From Ottowia beijingensis (lineage in GTDB: Bacteria; Pseudomonadota; Gammaproteobacteria; Burkholderiales; Burkholderiaceae_C): a DNA stretch of 64,000 nucleotides. The notes beneath the pieces were generated by a model that did not search any database, had not been told where the DNA came from, and saw nothing but the letters and a program-made list of their open reading frames with translations. Positions 56,207-64,000 of the stretch are shown here, in pieces. Location of the stretch: positions 372,001 to 436,000 of the forward strand of contig NZ_JACCKX010000001.1 of the NCBI RefSeq assembly GCF_013423955.1, given 5' to 3'. Made by a program: the position numbers and the translations under genes. How positions within the stretch are numbered: position 1 is the first letter of the stretch; the number at the start of each line of letters is the position of its first letter.

Positions 56207-57343
56207 TCAGACCGGCGCACGCAGGCACTGCTGGTAGCGCGTGTCGACACGGCCGGCGAACCATTCGGTGGTCAGGCGGCGCTGGATCTTGTCGCTCTGC
56301 AGGCGGATCTGCGGCATGGCCTCGGTGATGGCGTAGCCGGTGCGCTGGCGGTGCAGCGCGGCGATCTGGCGGTAGGTGGCGGTGTCGAACAGCGCGGCGC
56401 GCTTTTCCTGCCGCAGGTCGCGCAGCACGGCCTGCGGATCGGCCGCCACGCCGTGGCGCGCCAGCGCCGCCAGCACCGCCCGGTAGGTGGCCGAAGGGGC
56501 GGCGGCGCCCTCGGCATACGACAGCAAATCGCCGTCGGGCGCCAGCCGCTGGCCCGACAGCGCCGACACCATGCGCTGGAAACCCGCGTTGCGGCTGGCG
56601 TGGTGGCCGGCGTTGTAGTCGGCGAACAGGTGCCGCCAGTCGGCGTAGTGGAACTCGTACTTCAGCAGGTGCGCGATGCCGTAGAACAGGCCGCCGGCGC
56701 GGCTGTAGAGCCGGGCGCGGATGTCGGGCTCGGGGATGTCGTGCTCGCGCGCAAAGTCGCGTGCAAACGCCACCGACACCTGCATCGAACCCAGCGTGGA
56801 GATCAGCGTGTCGACATCCTTGCCGGCCAGCCGCAGCAGCGGGCCGGTGAGGTGCGCAGCCGTGAAGGCCTGGTACCAGTGCTCCAGGTCGCGCTCGGTG
56901 CGGATGGCGCGCAGGTTGTCGTGGAAGCTGCGCCCGTTGGCCGCCTGCTGCCGCAGGCGCACGTTGATCGCCGCCCACGCGGCCGGGTTCTGCGAGATCT
57001 GCTGCAGCTTGCCGAGCGTGATGTCGGCCAGGCCGGGCACCTCGGGGTCGGCCACAAAGCCGCTTTCCTGCGCCACCACGGCGATGGCTGCGCACACGTT
57101 CTGGCGCGTGGCGCGCAGGTCCAGCCCCGCGAAGGCGACGCGCATGTCGCGCGCCCAGCCGGCGTCGATGGTGCGGTGCGGCGTGGCGTGGCGCATCAGG
57201 CGGTGCATCTGTGCCACGCTCAGCTCGGGCGGTGGCGCTGCGGGCTGCGGCCCGCAGGCCGCCAGCGCCAGGGCCAGCAGCCCCGCGCCCGCTGCACGAT
57301 GCAGCGCGCGCCAGCAAACCGGGGCGGAGCGAAACGGGGTCAT
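56207..57343 (-). CDS. DUF1615 lipoprotein
   Basis: 378 residues. Signal peptide with lipobox LLALALAACGPQ. The body matches DUF1615: NVCAAIAVVAQESGFVADPE, ISQNPAAWAAINVRLRQQAA, LISTLGSMQVSVAFARDFAR, YSRAGGLFYGIAHLLKYEFH, HLFADYNAGHHASRNAGFQR. The VVAQESGF stretch and overall pattern recall lysozyme-like folds, so a peptidoglycan-related role is possible but unproven. Anchored in the envelope. Start 57343 (MTPFRS) or 57352. Frame intact. Confidence 0.75.
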   Translation of the reverse strand: MTPFRSAPVCWRALHRAAGAGLLALALAACGPQPAAPPPELSVAQMHRLMRHATPHRTIDAGWARDMRVAFAGLDLRATRQNVCAAIAVVAQESGFVADPEVPGLADITLGKLQQISQNPAAWAAINVRLRQQAANGRSFHDNLRAIRTERDLEHWYQAFTAAHLTGPLLRLAGKDVDTLISTLGSMQVSVAFARDFAREHDIPEPDIRARLYSRAGGLFYGIAHLLKYEFHYADWRHLFADYNAGHHASRNAGFQRMVSALSGQRLAPDGDLLSYAEGAAAPSATYRAVLAALARHGVAADPQAVLRDLRQEKRAALFDTATYRQIAALHRQRTGYAITEAMPQIRLQSDKIQRRLTTEWFAGRVDTRYQQCLRAPV

Positions 57344-57452
57344 GCAGAGCAACAGGGCTGTTCAGAAAGGAGGCCCGCCTTCAACGTGCCAACCCGCCCT
57401 TCAGGCGACCGGCCGCCGCTTCAGCTGTGACAGGCTGCAACCTGCGGCAGCC

Positions 57453-58108
57453 TCACAAGCCGTTCTCGACCATTTGCAGCAAGCGCTCGCCCAGCGCACG
57501 ACGCGCGGTGGCAGGGTGCCGCGCAGCGGCCCGTCGATGATGAGCAGCGCCATGCCATGCACCGCCGACCAGGCCAGGTATTCGGCCTGCGGGCGCCGCT
57601 CGGCCGGCAGCACGCCGGTGGCGACCATGGCATCCAGCGCGGCGCCCAGCAGCTCGAACGGGTTCAGGCCCAGGGCGGCGGTGCGCGCCGGGTCGGGCGG
57701 CACCTGCACCTCGTGCTGGCCGAACACGAAGGCGGTGCGGAACAGCCCGGTTTCGGCCTGCGCAAACCCCAGGTAGCCGGTGCCCACCGCGCGCAGCAGC
57801 GCACGCGCCTGCGCCGCCGGCTCGCGCACGCGCAGCGCCTTGCGCCATTCGCGCTCGATGGCCTGCGCCAGCGCGCCCAGCGCGTGCGCGCGCACGGCGT
57901 CGAACAGCGCCTGGTGGTTGGCGAAATGCCGGTATGCGGCATTGGGCGCCACGCCCGCCTGGCGCGTGGCCTCGCGCAGCACCACGGCGGCGGGCCCGCC
58001 CTCGCGCGCCAGCGCAATGCCGGCGTCGAGCAGCGCACGGCGCAGGTCGCCGTGGCGGTAGGTCTCGCGCGGCGGCGCGGCATGGGGCGGGCGTTTGCGA
58101 ATGGTCAC
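57453..58108 (-). CDS. TetR-family regulator (frameshifted near the 3' end)
   Basis: About 219 residues. HTH: YRHGDLRRALLDAGIALARE, VVLREATRQAGVAPNAAYRH, FANHQALFDAVRAHALGALA. A C-terminal TetR domain of the WHG type follows (VGTGYLGFAQAETGLFRTAF, YLAWSAVHGMALLIIDGPLR). At about 57515 a one-base change gives RRALGERLLQMVENGL and a stop at 57453, instead of a longer out-of-frame tail to 57401. It is divergent from the DUF1428/PhnB cluster, which it probably regulates. Confidence 0.75.
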
Positions 58109-58249
58109 AGGCGTGTCGTCGGGCCGAGCTTAAGGTGGAATCCCTGATGGGCACAGGGTTAAATGTGAACGCTATCCATTTTAGTGCAGAATAAAAGTGA
58201 ACGGCGTACACAATGGCCGCTGGGTTTTCGGCAAGACAAGGAGACAGAC
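58109..58249. promoter_or_regulatory. Divergent control region between tetR and the DUF1428 cluster
   Basis: An AT-rich island at about 58160-58203 in otherwise G/C-rich DNA contains the direct repeats AATGTGAACG (58162-58171) and AAAGTGAACG (58194-58203), 32 bp apart. Promoters for both genes and the TetR binding site are expected here. AAGGAGACAGAC is the ribosome site of the rightward gene. Confidence 0.45.
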
Positions 58250-58603
<354 letters not shown>

Positions 58604-58631
58604 TGCTTCATTCGCCTGAACGGAGCCCACC

Positions 58632-59120
58632 ATGACCGCACCCGCCCGCAACACCATCTGCCTGTGGTTCGACCGCGATGCCGAAGCAGCCGCGCGCTTC
58701 TACGCCGCCACCTTCCCCGATTCCGCCGTCGGCGCCATCCACCGCGCGCCGGGCGACTACCCCGATGGCCAGCAGGGAGACGTGCTGGTGGTCGAGTTCA
58801 CCGTGCTCGGCCTGCCCTGCATGGGGCTCAACGGCGGGCCCGCCTTCAGGCACAGCGAGGCCTTCTCGTTCCAGGTCGCCACCACCACGCAGGAAGAAAC
58901 CGACCGCTACTGGAACGCCATCGTCGGCCACGGCGGCCAGGAAAGCGCCTGCGGCTGGTGCAAGGACCGCTGGGGCATCTCGTGGCAGATCACGCCGGTG
59001 CAGCTCACCCGCGCCACCACCCACCCCGACCGCGCCGCCGCCAAGCGCGCCTTCGACGCCATGATGACCATGAAGAAGATCGACATCGCGGCCATCGAGG
59101 CGGCGGTGGCCGGACGATGA
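58632..59120 (+). CDS. VOC-superfamily protein (3-demethylubiquinone methyltransferase-like domain)
   Basis: 162 residues of the PhnB/VOC type: NTICLWFDRDAEAAARFYAA, FTVLGLPCMGLNGGPAFRHS, EAFSFQVATTTQEETDRYWN, CGWCKDRWGISWQITPVQLT. The name of the domain is historical; no methyltransferase activity is implied. A good GGAG site is upstream. Second gene of the cluster. Confidence 0.82.
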   Translation: MTAPARNTICLWFDRDAEAAARFYAATFPDSAVGAIHRAPGDYPDGQQGDVLVVEFTVLGLPCMGLNGGPAFRHSEAFSFQVATTTQEETDRYWNAIVGHGGQESACGWCKDRWGISWQITPVQLTRATTHPDRAAAKRAFDAMMTMKKIDIAAIEAAVAGR

Positions 59121-59156
59121 CCAATCCCCCTATCCCACCCGCAACGGAGCAAGACC

Positions 59157-59594
59157 ATGCAATTCAACCCCTACCTCAACTTCGACGGCGACTGCGCCGA
59201 GGCCTTTGCGTTCTACAAGGACGTTTTCAACGGCACCGTGGTGCACCAGAGCACCTTCGGCGAGATGCCGCCCGACCCCGACATGCCGCCCTTGCCAGCC
59301 GAGGCAAAGCACCGCGTCATGCACGTGCACCTGCAGGTCGGCCAGCAGGCGCTGATGGGCTCCGACACCCTGCCCGGCGCGTGCAGCGGCGAACCCGGCG
59401 GCTACAGCAAGCCGCAGGGCCTGTGGGTGTCGATCGGGGTGGACAGCATGGCCGAAGGCCAGCGCGTGTTCGACGCGCTGGCGGTTGGCGGCCAGGTGAC
59501 GATGCCCTTCGCCGCGACGTTCTGGTCGCCCGGCTTCGGCATGGTCACCGACCGCTTCGGCACGCCGTGGATGGTGAGCACGCCGCACGAGTGA
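59157..59594 (+). CDS. PhnB-like VOC protein
   Basis: 145 residues: NPYLNFDGDCAEAFAFYKDV, FGEMPPDPDMPPLPAEAKHR, VMHVHLQVGQQALMGSDTLP, FWSPGFGMVTDRFGTPWMVS. Typical PhnB-like single VOC unit pair; substrate unknown. Third gene of the cluster, 36 bp after the previous one. Confidence 0.83.
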   Translation: MQFNPYLNFDGDCAEAFAFYKDVFNGTVVHQSTFGEMPPDPDMPPLPAEAKHRVMHVHLQVGQQALMGSDTLPGACSGEPGGYSKPQGLWVSIGVDSMAEGQRVFDALAVGGQVTMPFAATFWSPGFGMVTDRFGTPWMVSTPHE

Positions 59595-59607
59595 GGACCG
59601 CAGCACC

Positions 59608-60021
59608 ATGCCCATCATCACCATCGAAACCACCGTCCGCGCCCCTCTTGACCGCGTCTGGGCCGCCTGGAACGACCCGCACGCCATCGAGCAATGGAAC
59701 GCCGCCACGCCCGAATGGCACACGCCGCGCGCCAGCGTGGATCTGCGCGAGGGCGGCCGGTTCTGCGCGCGCATGGAGGCGAAGGACGGCAGCGCCGGCT
59801 TCGACTTCGAGGGCACCTACACGCGCATCGCGCCGCAGCGCCTGATCGAGTACGTGATGAGCGACGGGCGCGCCGTGCGCGTCGAGTTCATCGACGGCGC
59901 CGATGGCGTCACGGTGCGCGAGCGCTTCGACGCCGAGGACGCGCACAGCGCCGGGCAGCAGCGCCAGGGCTAGCAGGCCATCCTGGACAACTTCGCGCGG
60001 CACGTCGAAGCGCGCGGCTGA
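59608..60021 (+). pseudogene. SRPBCC (AHSA1-like) protein with an in-frame TAG
   Basis: AHSA1-type ligand-binding protein: PIITIETTVRAPLDRVWAAW, NDPHAIEQWNAATPEWHTPR, FEGTYTRIAPQRLIEYVMSD, VRERFDAEDAHSAGQQRQG. A TAG at 59971-59973 stops it at residue 121. In the same frame QAILDNFARHVEARG follows to TGA 60019-60021, and the family normally has Trp (TGG) at the stop position (GWQAILDNFARHVE). So a single G-to-A change truncates the C-terminal helix. The 121-residue product may fold poorly. Fourth gene of the cluster. Confidence 0.75.
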
Positions 60022-60053
60022 GCGCTTTCCCTCAACCACCAAGGAGCATCCCC

Positions 60054-60439
60054 ATGAAACCCAACCCCGTCGTCTGGTTCGAGATCTACGTGCAGGACAT
60101 GGCCCGCGCGCAGGCGTTCTACGAGGCCGTGTTCCAGTGCCGGCTGGCGCCGCTGGGCGCGCCCGAAGGCGAAGCCAGCGACTACCAGATGCTGGCTTTT
60201 CCGGGTGAAATGACGACCATGGGCGCCGCCGGCACGCTGTGCAAGATGGAAGGCGCGCCCTCCGGGGTGGCGGCACCCTCGTCTACTTCGGCTGCGACGA
60301 CTGTGCCGTGGAGCAGGGCCGCGTCGCGGCCGCCGGCGGCCAGGTGTTCAAGCCCAAGTTCGCCATCGGCGAATACGGCTTCGCCGCCCTGGTGACCGAC
60401 ACCGAGGGCAACATGATCGGCCTGCATTCGATGGCCTGA
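60054..60439 (+). CDS. VOC-superfamily protein (frameshifted)
   Basis: About 128 residues. KPNPVVWFEIYVQDMARAQA, FYEAVFQCRLAPLGAPEGEA, SDYQMLAFPGEMTTMGAAGT; a one-base break at about 60268 (CCGGGGTGG) leads to GGTLVYFGCDDCAVEQGRVA and KPKFAIGEYGFAALVTDTEG, ending NMIGLHSMA. Classic VOC dimer half. Last gene of the small-protein cluster, with AAGGAGC before the ATG. Confidence 0.78.
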
Positions 60440-60603
60440 ATGGCCCCGCACCCCCGCGATCGCGGGGTGTTGCCCGGGTGCCAGGCGCCCGGCCCATGTC
60501 GGCGGCCCGGTTTTTCGTGAAGCAGTTGCGTTTCGCCGGCGCTCGCACGCAGGGCAGCGGCGCAGGCTGGTGACAATGCGGCGGCTGCCCTGCCAGGGGC
60601 AGT

Positions 60604-62374
60604 ATGTCCGCCCCTTGCCACGCCAAGCCCCGTCACCGTGCTGCCCCTGCTGCGTTCCTGTCACTGCGCCAGCTGCTCACCCTGCCCTACGTGCTGGTGG
60701 TGCTGGCGGTGACGCTGGTGATCGGCGGCCTGTCGTACAACGCCGGCCGCCACGCGGTGGACGAACTCGGGCCAGCTGCTGCGCGAGACCACGGCGCGCA
60801 TCGCGGCCGCCACCAAGACGCACATCGCCGGCGCCAAGGGTGTGCTGGAGGCGGCCTTCCCCGCCGGCGTGCAGCCGCCAGCCGACTGGGACGCCGACGA
60901 CATCGCCGCCCTGCGCGAGCGCTTCTGGATCGCCACCAGCATCCACCGCAACCCGCACAACTACGCCTACTACGGCGACCAGCAGGGCCGCTTCTTCGGC
61001 TTGATGCGCCATGCCGACGACTCGGCCGAACTGCGCCTGCGCCCCAGCGGCCAGGGCGTGCGCGAACTTCACGCCTTCAACGGCATCCACGGCGCGCTGG
61101 GCCCGGCGCAGCCCGAAACGCGCGTATTCGAGCCGCGCGAGCGCCCTTGGTACCAGCTCGGCCTGCAGGCCGCCAGCAACACCTGGTCGCCGATCTACAT
61201 CGACTTCCGCTCGCAGGAGCTGGTGACCACCTTCGTGCGCCGCGTGTCCGTGGGCGACGCGCCGGCCACCGGCGTGGTGGCCACCGACCTGCCGCTGCAG
61301 CGCATCAGCGAATTCCTGCAGCAGCTCGAGCTGACCCCGAACGCGCTGGCCATGGTGGTCGAGCCCGACGGGCAGATCATCGGCATGTCGGCCGGCGAGC
61401 CGGTGCAGCGCGACGCCAGCGGCCAGTACACCCGCGTGCACGCCGAGCGCGCCGGCAACGCCCTGGCGGCCGACGCCTTTCGTTCCGTGCGCGCCTTCAT
61501 CGGCAAGGACAGCGAGCCGCGCACCGCCGCCTTCCGCAACGAACAGGGCCAGACCATCCAGGTCGGCTACACCCACCTGCGCGACGAGGCCGGCCTGAAC
61601 TGGTGGGTGGTGGTGGCCGTGCCGCGCGCCGACTTCATGGGCGACATCGAGCGCAGCGCCTGGCGCTCGCTGGTGCTGTCGCTGCTGGCGGCGCTGGCGG
61701 CCATCGGCGTGGGCTGGGTGGTGCTGCGCGTGGTGGGGCGCATGCTGGGCCAGTTCATCGAATCGGCGCAGCTGGTGGGCGAAGGCCGGCCCTCGCCGCC
61801 GCTGCCGGTGAGCCGCCAGGACGAGCTGGGCGTGCTGGCGCGCAGCCTGTCGGACATGCAGGTCAAGCTGCAGACCGACACGCTCACCGGCCTGCTCAAC
61901 CGCGACACCTTCATGCGCGGGCTGAAGGACCGCTTCCAGCGCCACGCCAGCGGCAGCCATCCGCAGCCCTTTGCCGTGCTGTTCATCGACATCAACCGCT
62001 TCAAGGCCATCAACGACACGCTGGGCCACGCGGTGGGCGATGCCGTGATCCGCGAGATGGCCGAGCGCCTGCGCACCCACGTGCGCATGCAGGACCGCGT
62101 GGGCCGCTACGCCGGCGACGAGTTCGTGGTGCTGCTCGACCAGATCCGCGACCCGGCCGACGCCGAGACGGTGCGCCACAACCTGGAGCAGCTGCTGCGC
62201 CAGCCGCTGCAGAGCGTGCTCCTGCTCGACCCGGCACTGGCCGCCATGGGCGCCACCGTGGGCGCGGGCGTGTGCCCCACCGACGCCACCGAGATCGGCG
62301 ACCTGCTCACCTTCGCCGATGGCGACATGTACCGGCGCAAGCCGGGCGCGGCGGCGGGCGACTCCAGCGGCTGA
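60604..62374 (+). CDS. Diguanylate cyclase with periplasmic sensor (GGDEF; frameshifted)
   Basis: About 590 residues. The first membrane helix (LPYVLVVLAVTLVIGGLSYN) is followed by a break at about 60772 (one extra G), then a Cache-like periplasmic domain (PRERPWYQLGLQAASNTWSP, IYIDFRSQELVTTFVRRVSV). The second helix (SLVLSLLAALAAIGVGWVVL), a HAMP-like linker and the GGDEF domain (TDTLTGLLNRDTFMRGLKDR, FIDINRFKAINDTLGHAVGD) come next. The active-site motif is AGDEF, and an inhibitory RxxD (RMQD) lies five residues before it. Likely makes c-di-GMP in response to an external ligand. Confidence 0.83.
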
Positions 62375-62447
62375 CGGCCGCCACGCTGATGACGTCAACC
62401 TATTTGACGTTTTCCAAAGCATGTCGGCGCATGCCGCGCCAGGAAAG

Positions 62448-62482
62448 CCCCTCTCCCTCTGGGAGAGGGTTGGGGTGAGGGC
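62448..62482. repeat. Hairpin repeat of the CTCTCCC/GGGAGAG type
   Basis: CTCTCCC-TCT-GGGAGAG (62451-62467) followed by GGTTGGGGTGAGGG. This exact kind of sequence recurs in many proteobacterial genomes as an intergenic repeat. Here it lies between the cyclase and the convergent small membrane-protein gene and may act as a terminator. Confidence 0.6.
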
Positions 62483-62530
62483 CGGCAGCGTGTCATGCAG
62501 GACGGAATCGTCGATAAAGAGGAATCTGCG

Positions 62531-62821
62531 TCACCACGGCGGTAGCACATGCTCTGCCGCATGAACGCTCTTCAGAAGCGCATGGCCCAGAAAGCCGTTG
62601 AGCGCAACGACCGCCACAAACCCCAACCAAGTGGTGAACAAGTCTGGCATCACCAGCCCGGCCAACGCCCCCATGAACAGGCCAAGGGCCGAACCTGCCA
62701 CGGAACACCCCAACCGATAGCTCCTGGGCACATCACGCAAACCCGGTGACCGCCAGGCCAGCGCCCATGCGACCAGGCAGCCCAAGGCAAACGACGACAC
62801 CCACCAAGGCCAGGCAGGCAT
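62531..62821 (-). CDS. Small membrane protein (96 aa)
   Basis: Three predicted membrane helices: WVSSFALGCLVAWALAW, GCSVAGSALGLFMGALAGLV and LGFVAVVALNGFLGHALL, joined by short charged loops (RSPGLRDVPRSYR). It lies 6 bp downstream of rlmB on the same strand and is probably co-transcribed. No family is recognised. Confidence 0.6.
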   Translation of the reverse strand: MPAWPWWVSSFALGCLVAWALAWRSPGLRDVPRSYRLGCSVAGSALGLFMGALAGLVMPDLFTTWLGFVAVVALNGFLGHALLKSVHAAEHVLPPW

Positions 62822-62827
62822 GCAGCG

Positions 62828-63586
62828 TCACACCCCGCGCAGCACGCCGCGCTGGCGCCGCGCCTCGTACAGGCACACGCCGCTGGCCACGCTGACGTTC
62901 AGGCTTTCCACCGCGCCCATCATGGGGATGCGCACCAGCGCGTCGCAGGTCTTGCGCGTCAGTTGGCGCATGCCCGGTCCCTCGGCACCCAGCACCAGGG
63001 CGGTGGCCATGGCCAGGTCGACGTCGTACAGCGTCTGCTCGGCGTCGTCCGACGCACCGACGACCCAGATGCCGCGCTCCTTCAGCTCGCCCAGCGTACG
63101 CGCCAGGTTGGTGACCATGAAGTAGGGCACCGTCTCGGCCGCGCCGCTGGCCACCTTGGCCACGGTGGCGTTGATGCCGGCGGCGTGGTCCTTGGGCGCG
63201 ATCACGGCGTGCGCGCCGGCGCCGTCGGCCACGCGCAGGCAGGCGCCCAGGTTGTGCGGGTCGGTCACGCCGTCCAGCACCAGCAGCAGCGGCACGGCGC
63301 CCTGCTCCTGCAGGTCGTCCAGCAGTTCGTCCAGCGTGCGCACGCCTTCCAGCGCCTGCACGCGCGCCACCACGCCCTGGTGGCCGGCGCTGCCGCACAG
63401 CTTCATCAGGCGCTGCGCGTCGGCCTCTATCACGCGCGCGCCGGCCTCGGCGGCGCGGTTCAGAAACTGCTTCATGCGCGCGTCGCGCCGCGTGGGATCG
63501 ACGTAGATCTCGACGATGGACGCGGGCGCCGTCTTCAGGCGCACGCCGACGGCGTGGAAGCCGAACAGGACTTTGGGGGCAGACAT
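62828..63586 (-). CDS. rlmB: 23S rRNA 2'-O-methyltransferase RlmB (TrmH family)
   Basis: 252 residues from ATG 63586 ([20 protein letters not shown]); a longer frame to 63634 is unlikely. The N-terminal substrate-binding domain is followed by the SPOUT knot: [60 protein letters not shown] and [20 protein letters not shown]. RlmB methylates G2251 of 23S rRNA in E. coli. Frame intact. Confidence 0.88.
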   Translation of the reverse strand: MSAPKVLFGFHAVGVRLKTAPASIVEIYVDPTRRDARMKQFLNRAAEAGARVIEADAQRLMKLCGSAGHQGVVARVQALEGVRTLDELLDDLQEQGAVPLLLVLDGVTDPHNLGACLRVADGAGAHAVIAPKDHAAGINATVAKVASGAAETVPYFMVTNLARTLGELKERGIWVVGASDDAEQTLYDVDLAMATALVLGAEGPGMRQLTRKTCDALVRIPMMGAVESLNVSVASGVCLYEARRQRGVLRGV

Positions 63587-63815
63587 GGCGCGATTATCCG
63601 CGCTTGCGTTTTGATAGTGGCTGGCGCTTGTCACACATGGTTTTCAAGAGGAATCGATCTGAAATCCTTGAATTGCGAGCGCAGGCAGCTATCAAACCCA
63701 TAGTACTTCGCCTCGTGTGCTTAGACCTTGCGAGCCGTTTGCAACGCCGAGGGCGGGCCGGCCAAGCCTCACGCGGGGGCATTGGTTTGAGGCCACGCCC
63801 TAAACTCTGCACCGC
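63587..63815. repeat. Gap with a dispersed-type inverted repeat
   Basis: 229 bp between divergent genes. GTTTTGATAG near 63608 and CTATCAAAC near 63690 form an inverted repeat, and TGGCTGGCGCTTG after the first arm recalls the repeats at 41032 and 44757. Promoters for rlmB and the next gene must lie here; I see no clear -35/-10 pair. Confidence 0.4.
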
Positions 63816-64000
63816 ATGATGAGCCTGCCCGCCCTCACCCCGCTGGAGCACGCCGCCTTCGTGGCCGCGGGGCTGCTCACCTACATCGTCATCACGCGCG
63901 TGCGGCGCCAGCGGCGCCACCCCTATGCGGCGCTGGCCTGGGTGATGGGCATCGCGGCCTTTCCGTACCTGGGCCTGCCGCTGTTCCTGGTCTTCGGCAC
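63816..64000 (+). CDS. Probable cardiolipin synthase, N-terminus (partial)
   Basis: The frame from ATG 63816 (a second ATG follows at 63819) runs off the window. The 61 visible residues show one membrane helix (EHAAFVAAGLLTYIVITRV), a basic loop RRQRRHP, and AALAWVMGIAAFPYLGLPLF, LVFG. That is the two-helix anchor with the conserved A-W-x-P/F-P-x-G-x-P-x-F-x-x-G pattern of bacterial cardiolipin synthases. The phospholipase-D catalytic domains would be beyond the edge, so the assignment rests on this anchor only. Confidence 0.55.
   Translation, partial: MMSLPALTPLEHAAFVAAGLLTYIVITRVRRQRRHPYAALAWVMGIAAFPYLGLPLFLVFG

Overview
The window is high-GC DNA (clearly above 60% by eye) with Burkholderiales gene content, most likely from the family Comamonadaceae. 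Evidence for this: sixA-ppk1, an olsB-type acyltransferase, formate-tetrahydrofolate ligase and a YgiQ-type radical SAM gene all look betaproteobacterial, and short dispersed repeats of the GCTAT/ATAGC type, which I associate with Comamonadaceae, recur in intergenic gaps.

About 1-29.86 kb is a Mu-like (transposable) prophage with a siphophage-type tail. It holds a leftward repressor (775-1563), a divergent Ner-like gene, a long rightward early region with DDE transposase A (4480-6294), ATPase B (6515-7728), a DUF3164 protein and a phage-borne RdgC. GemA and a Mor-family activator follow, then protease/scaffold I, capsid gpT, gp36, gp37, tandem tail-tip proteins, tail tube, tape measure, three large tail proteins, an orphan Dam methylase and a final cargo gene before a terminator (29837-29860). 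Two features stand out. Mor is followed directly by the protease, so the lysis, terminase and portal block expected between them is absent. Related palindromes also precede both the head operon and the distal tail operon. The left edge of the element is not resolved; two leftward genes lie to the left of the repressor.

29.97-33.13 kb carries a response regulator/hybrid histidine kinase pair and a 746-bp IS1595-family insertion with clear inverted repeats and a target duplication. 33.2-41.1 kb holds a secreted plant-type LRR protein, an alpha/beta hydrolase, fhs, a ygiQ gene and two tandem CHRD lipoproteins.

41.1-46.9 kb is the most coherent host system: five leftward genes encode an OlsB-like ornithine acyltransferase, a PlcP-type metallophosphoesterase, a GT4 glycosyltransferase, polyphosphate kinase and SixA. 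A sequence close to the PHO box lies 73 bp upstream of the first gene. I read this as a phosphate-starvation membrane-lipid remodelling and polyphosphate island. Divergent from it is a TetR-controlled exporter operon of the DevBCA type (47.15-50.83 kb).

50.9-64 kb contains a DOMON-like protein, a methyltransferase, a NamZ/DUF1343 protein, arsC, a split chromate transporter, a sirtuin, a DUF1615 lipoprotein, a second TetR gene divergent from a DUF1428/PhnB/AHSA1 cluster, a GGDEF cyclase, rlmB and the start of a probable cardiolipin synthase.

Caution: about 30 genes, phage and housekeeping alike, need a one-base correction to read through, mostly one missing base in a short run. This looks more like sequencing or consensus error than real decay, so frame-broken genes are annotated over their full span with the break position given. 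No rRNA, tRNA or CRISPR array was seen.
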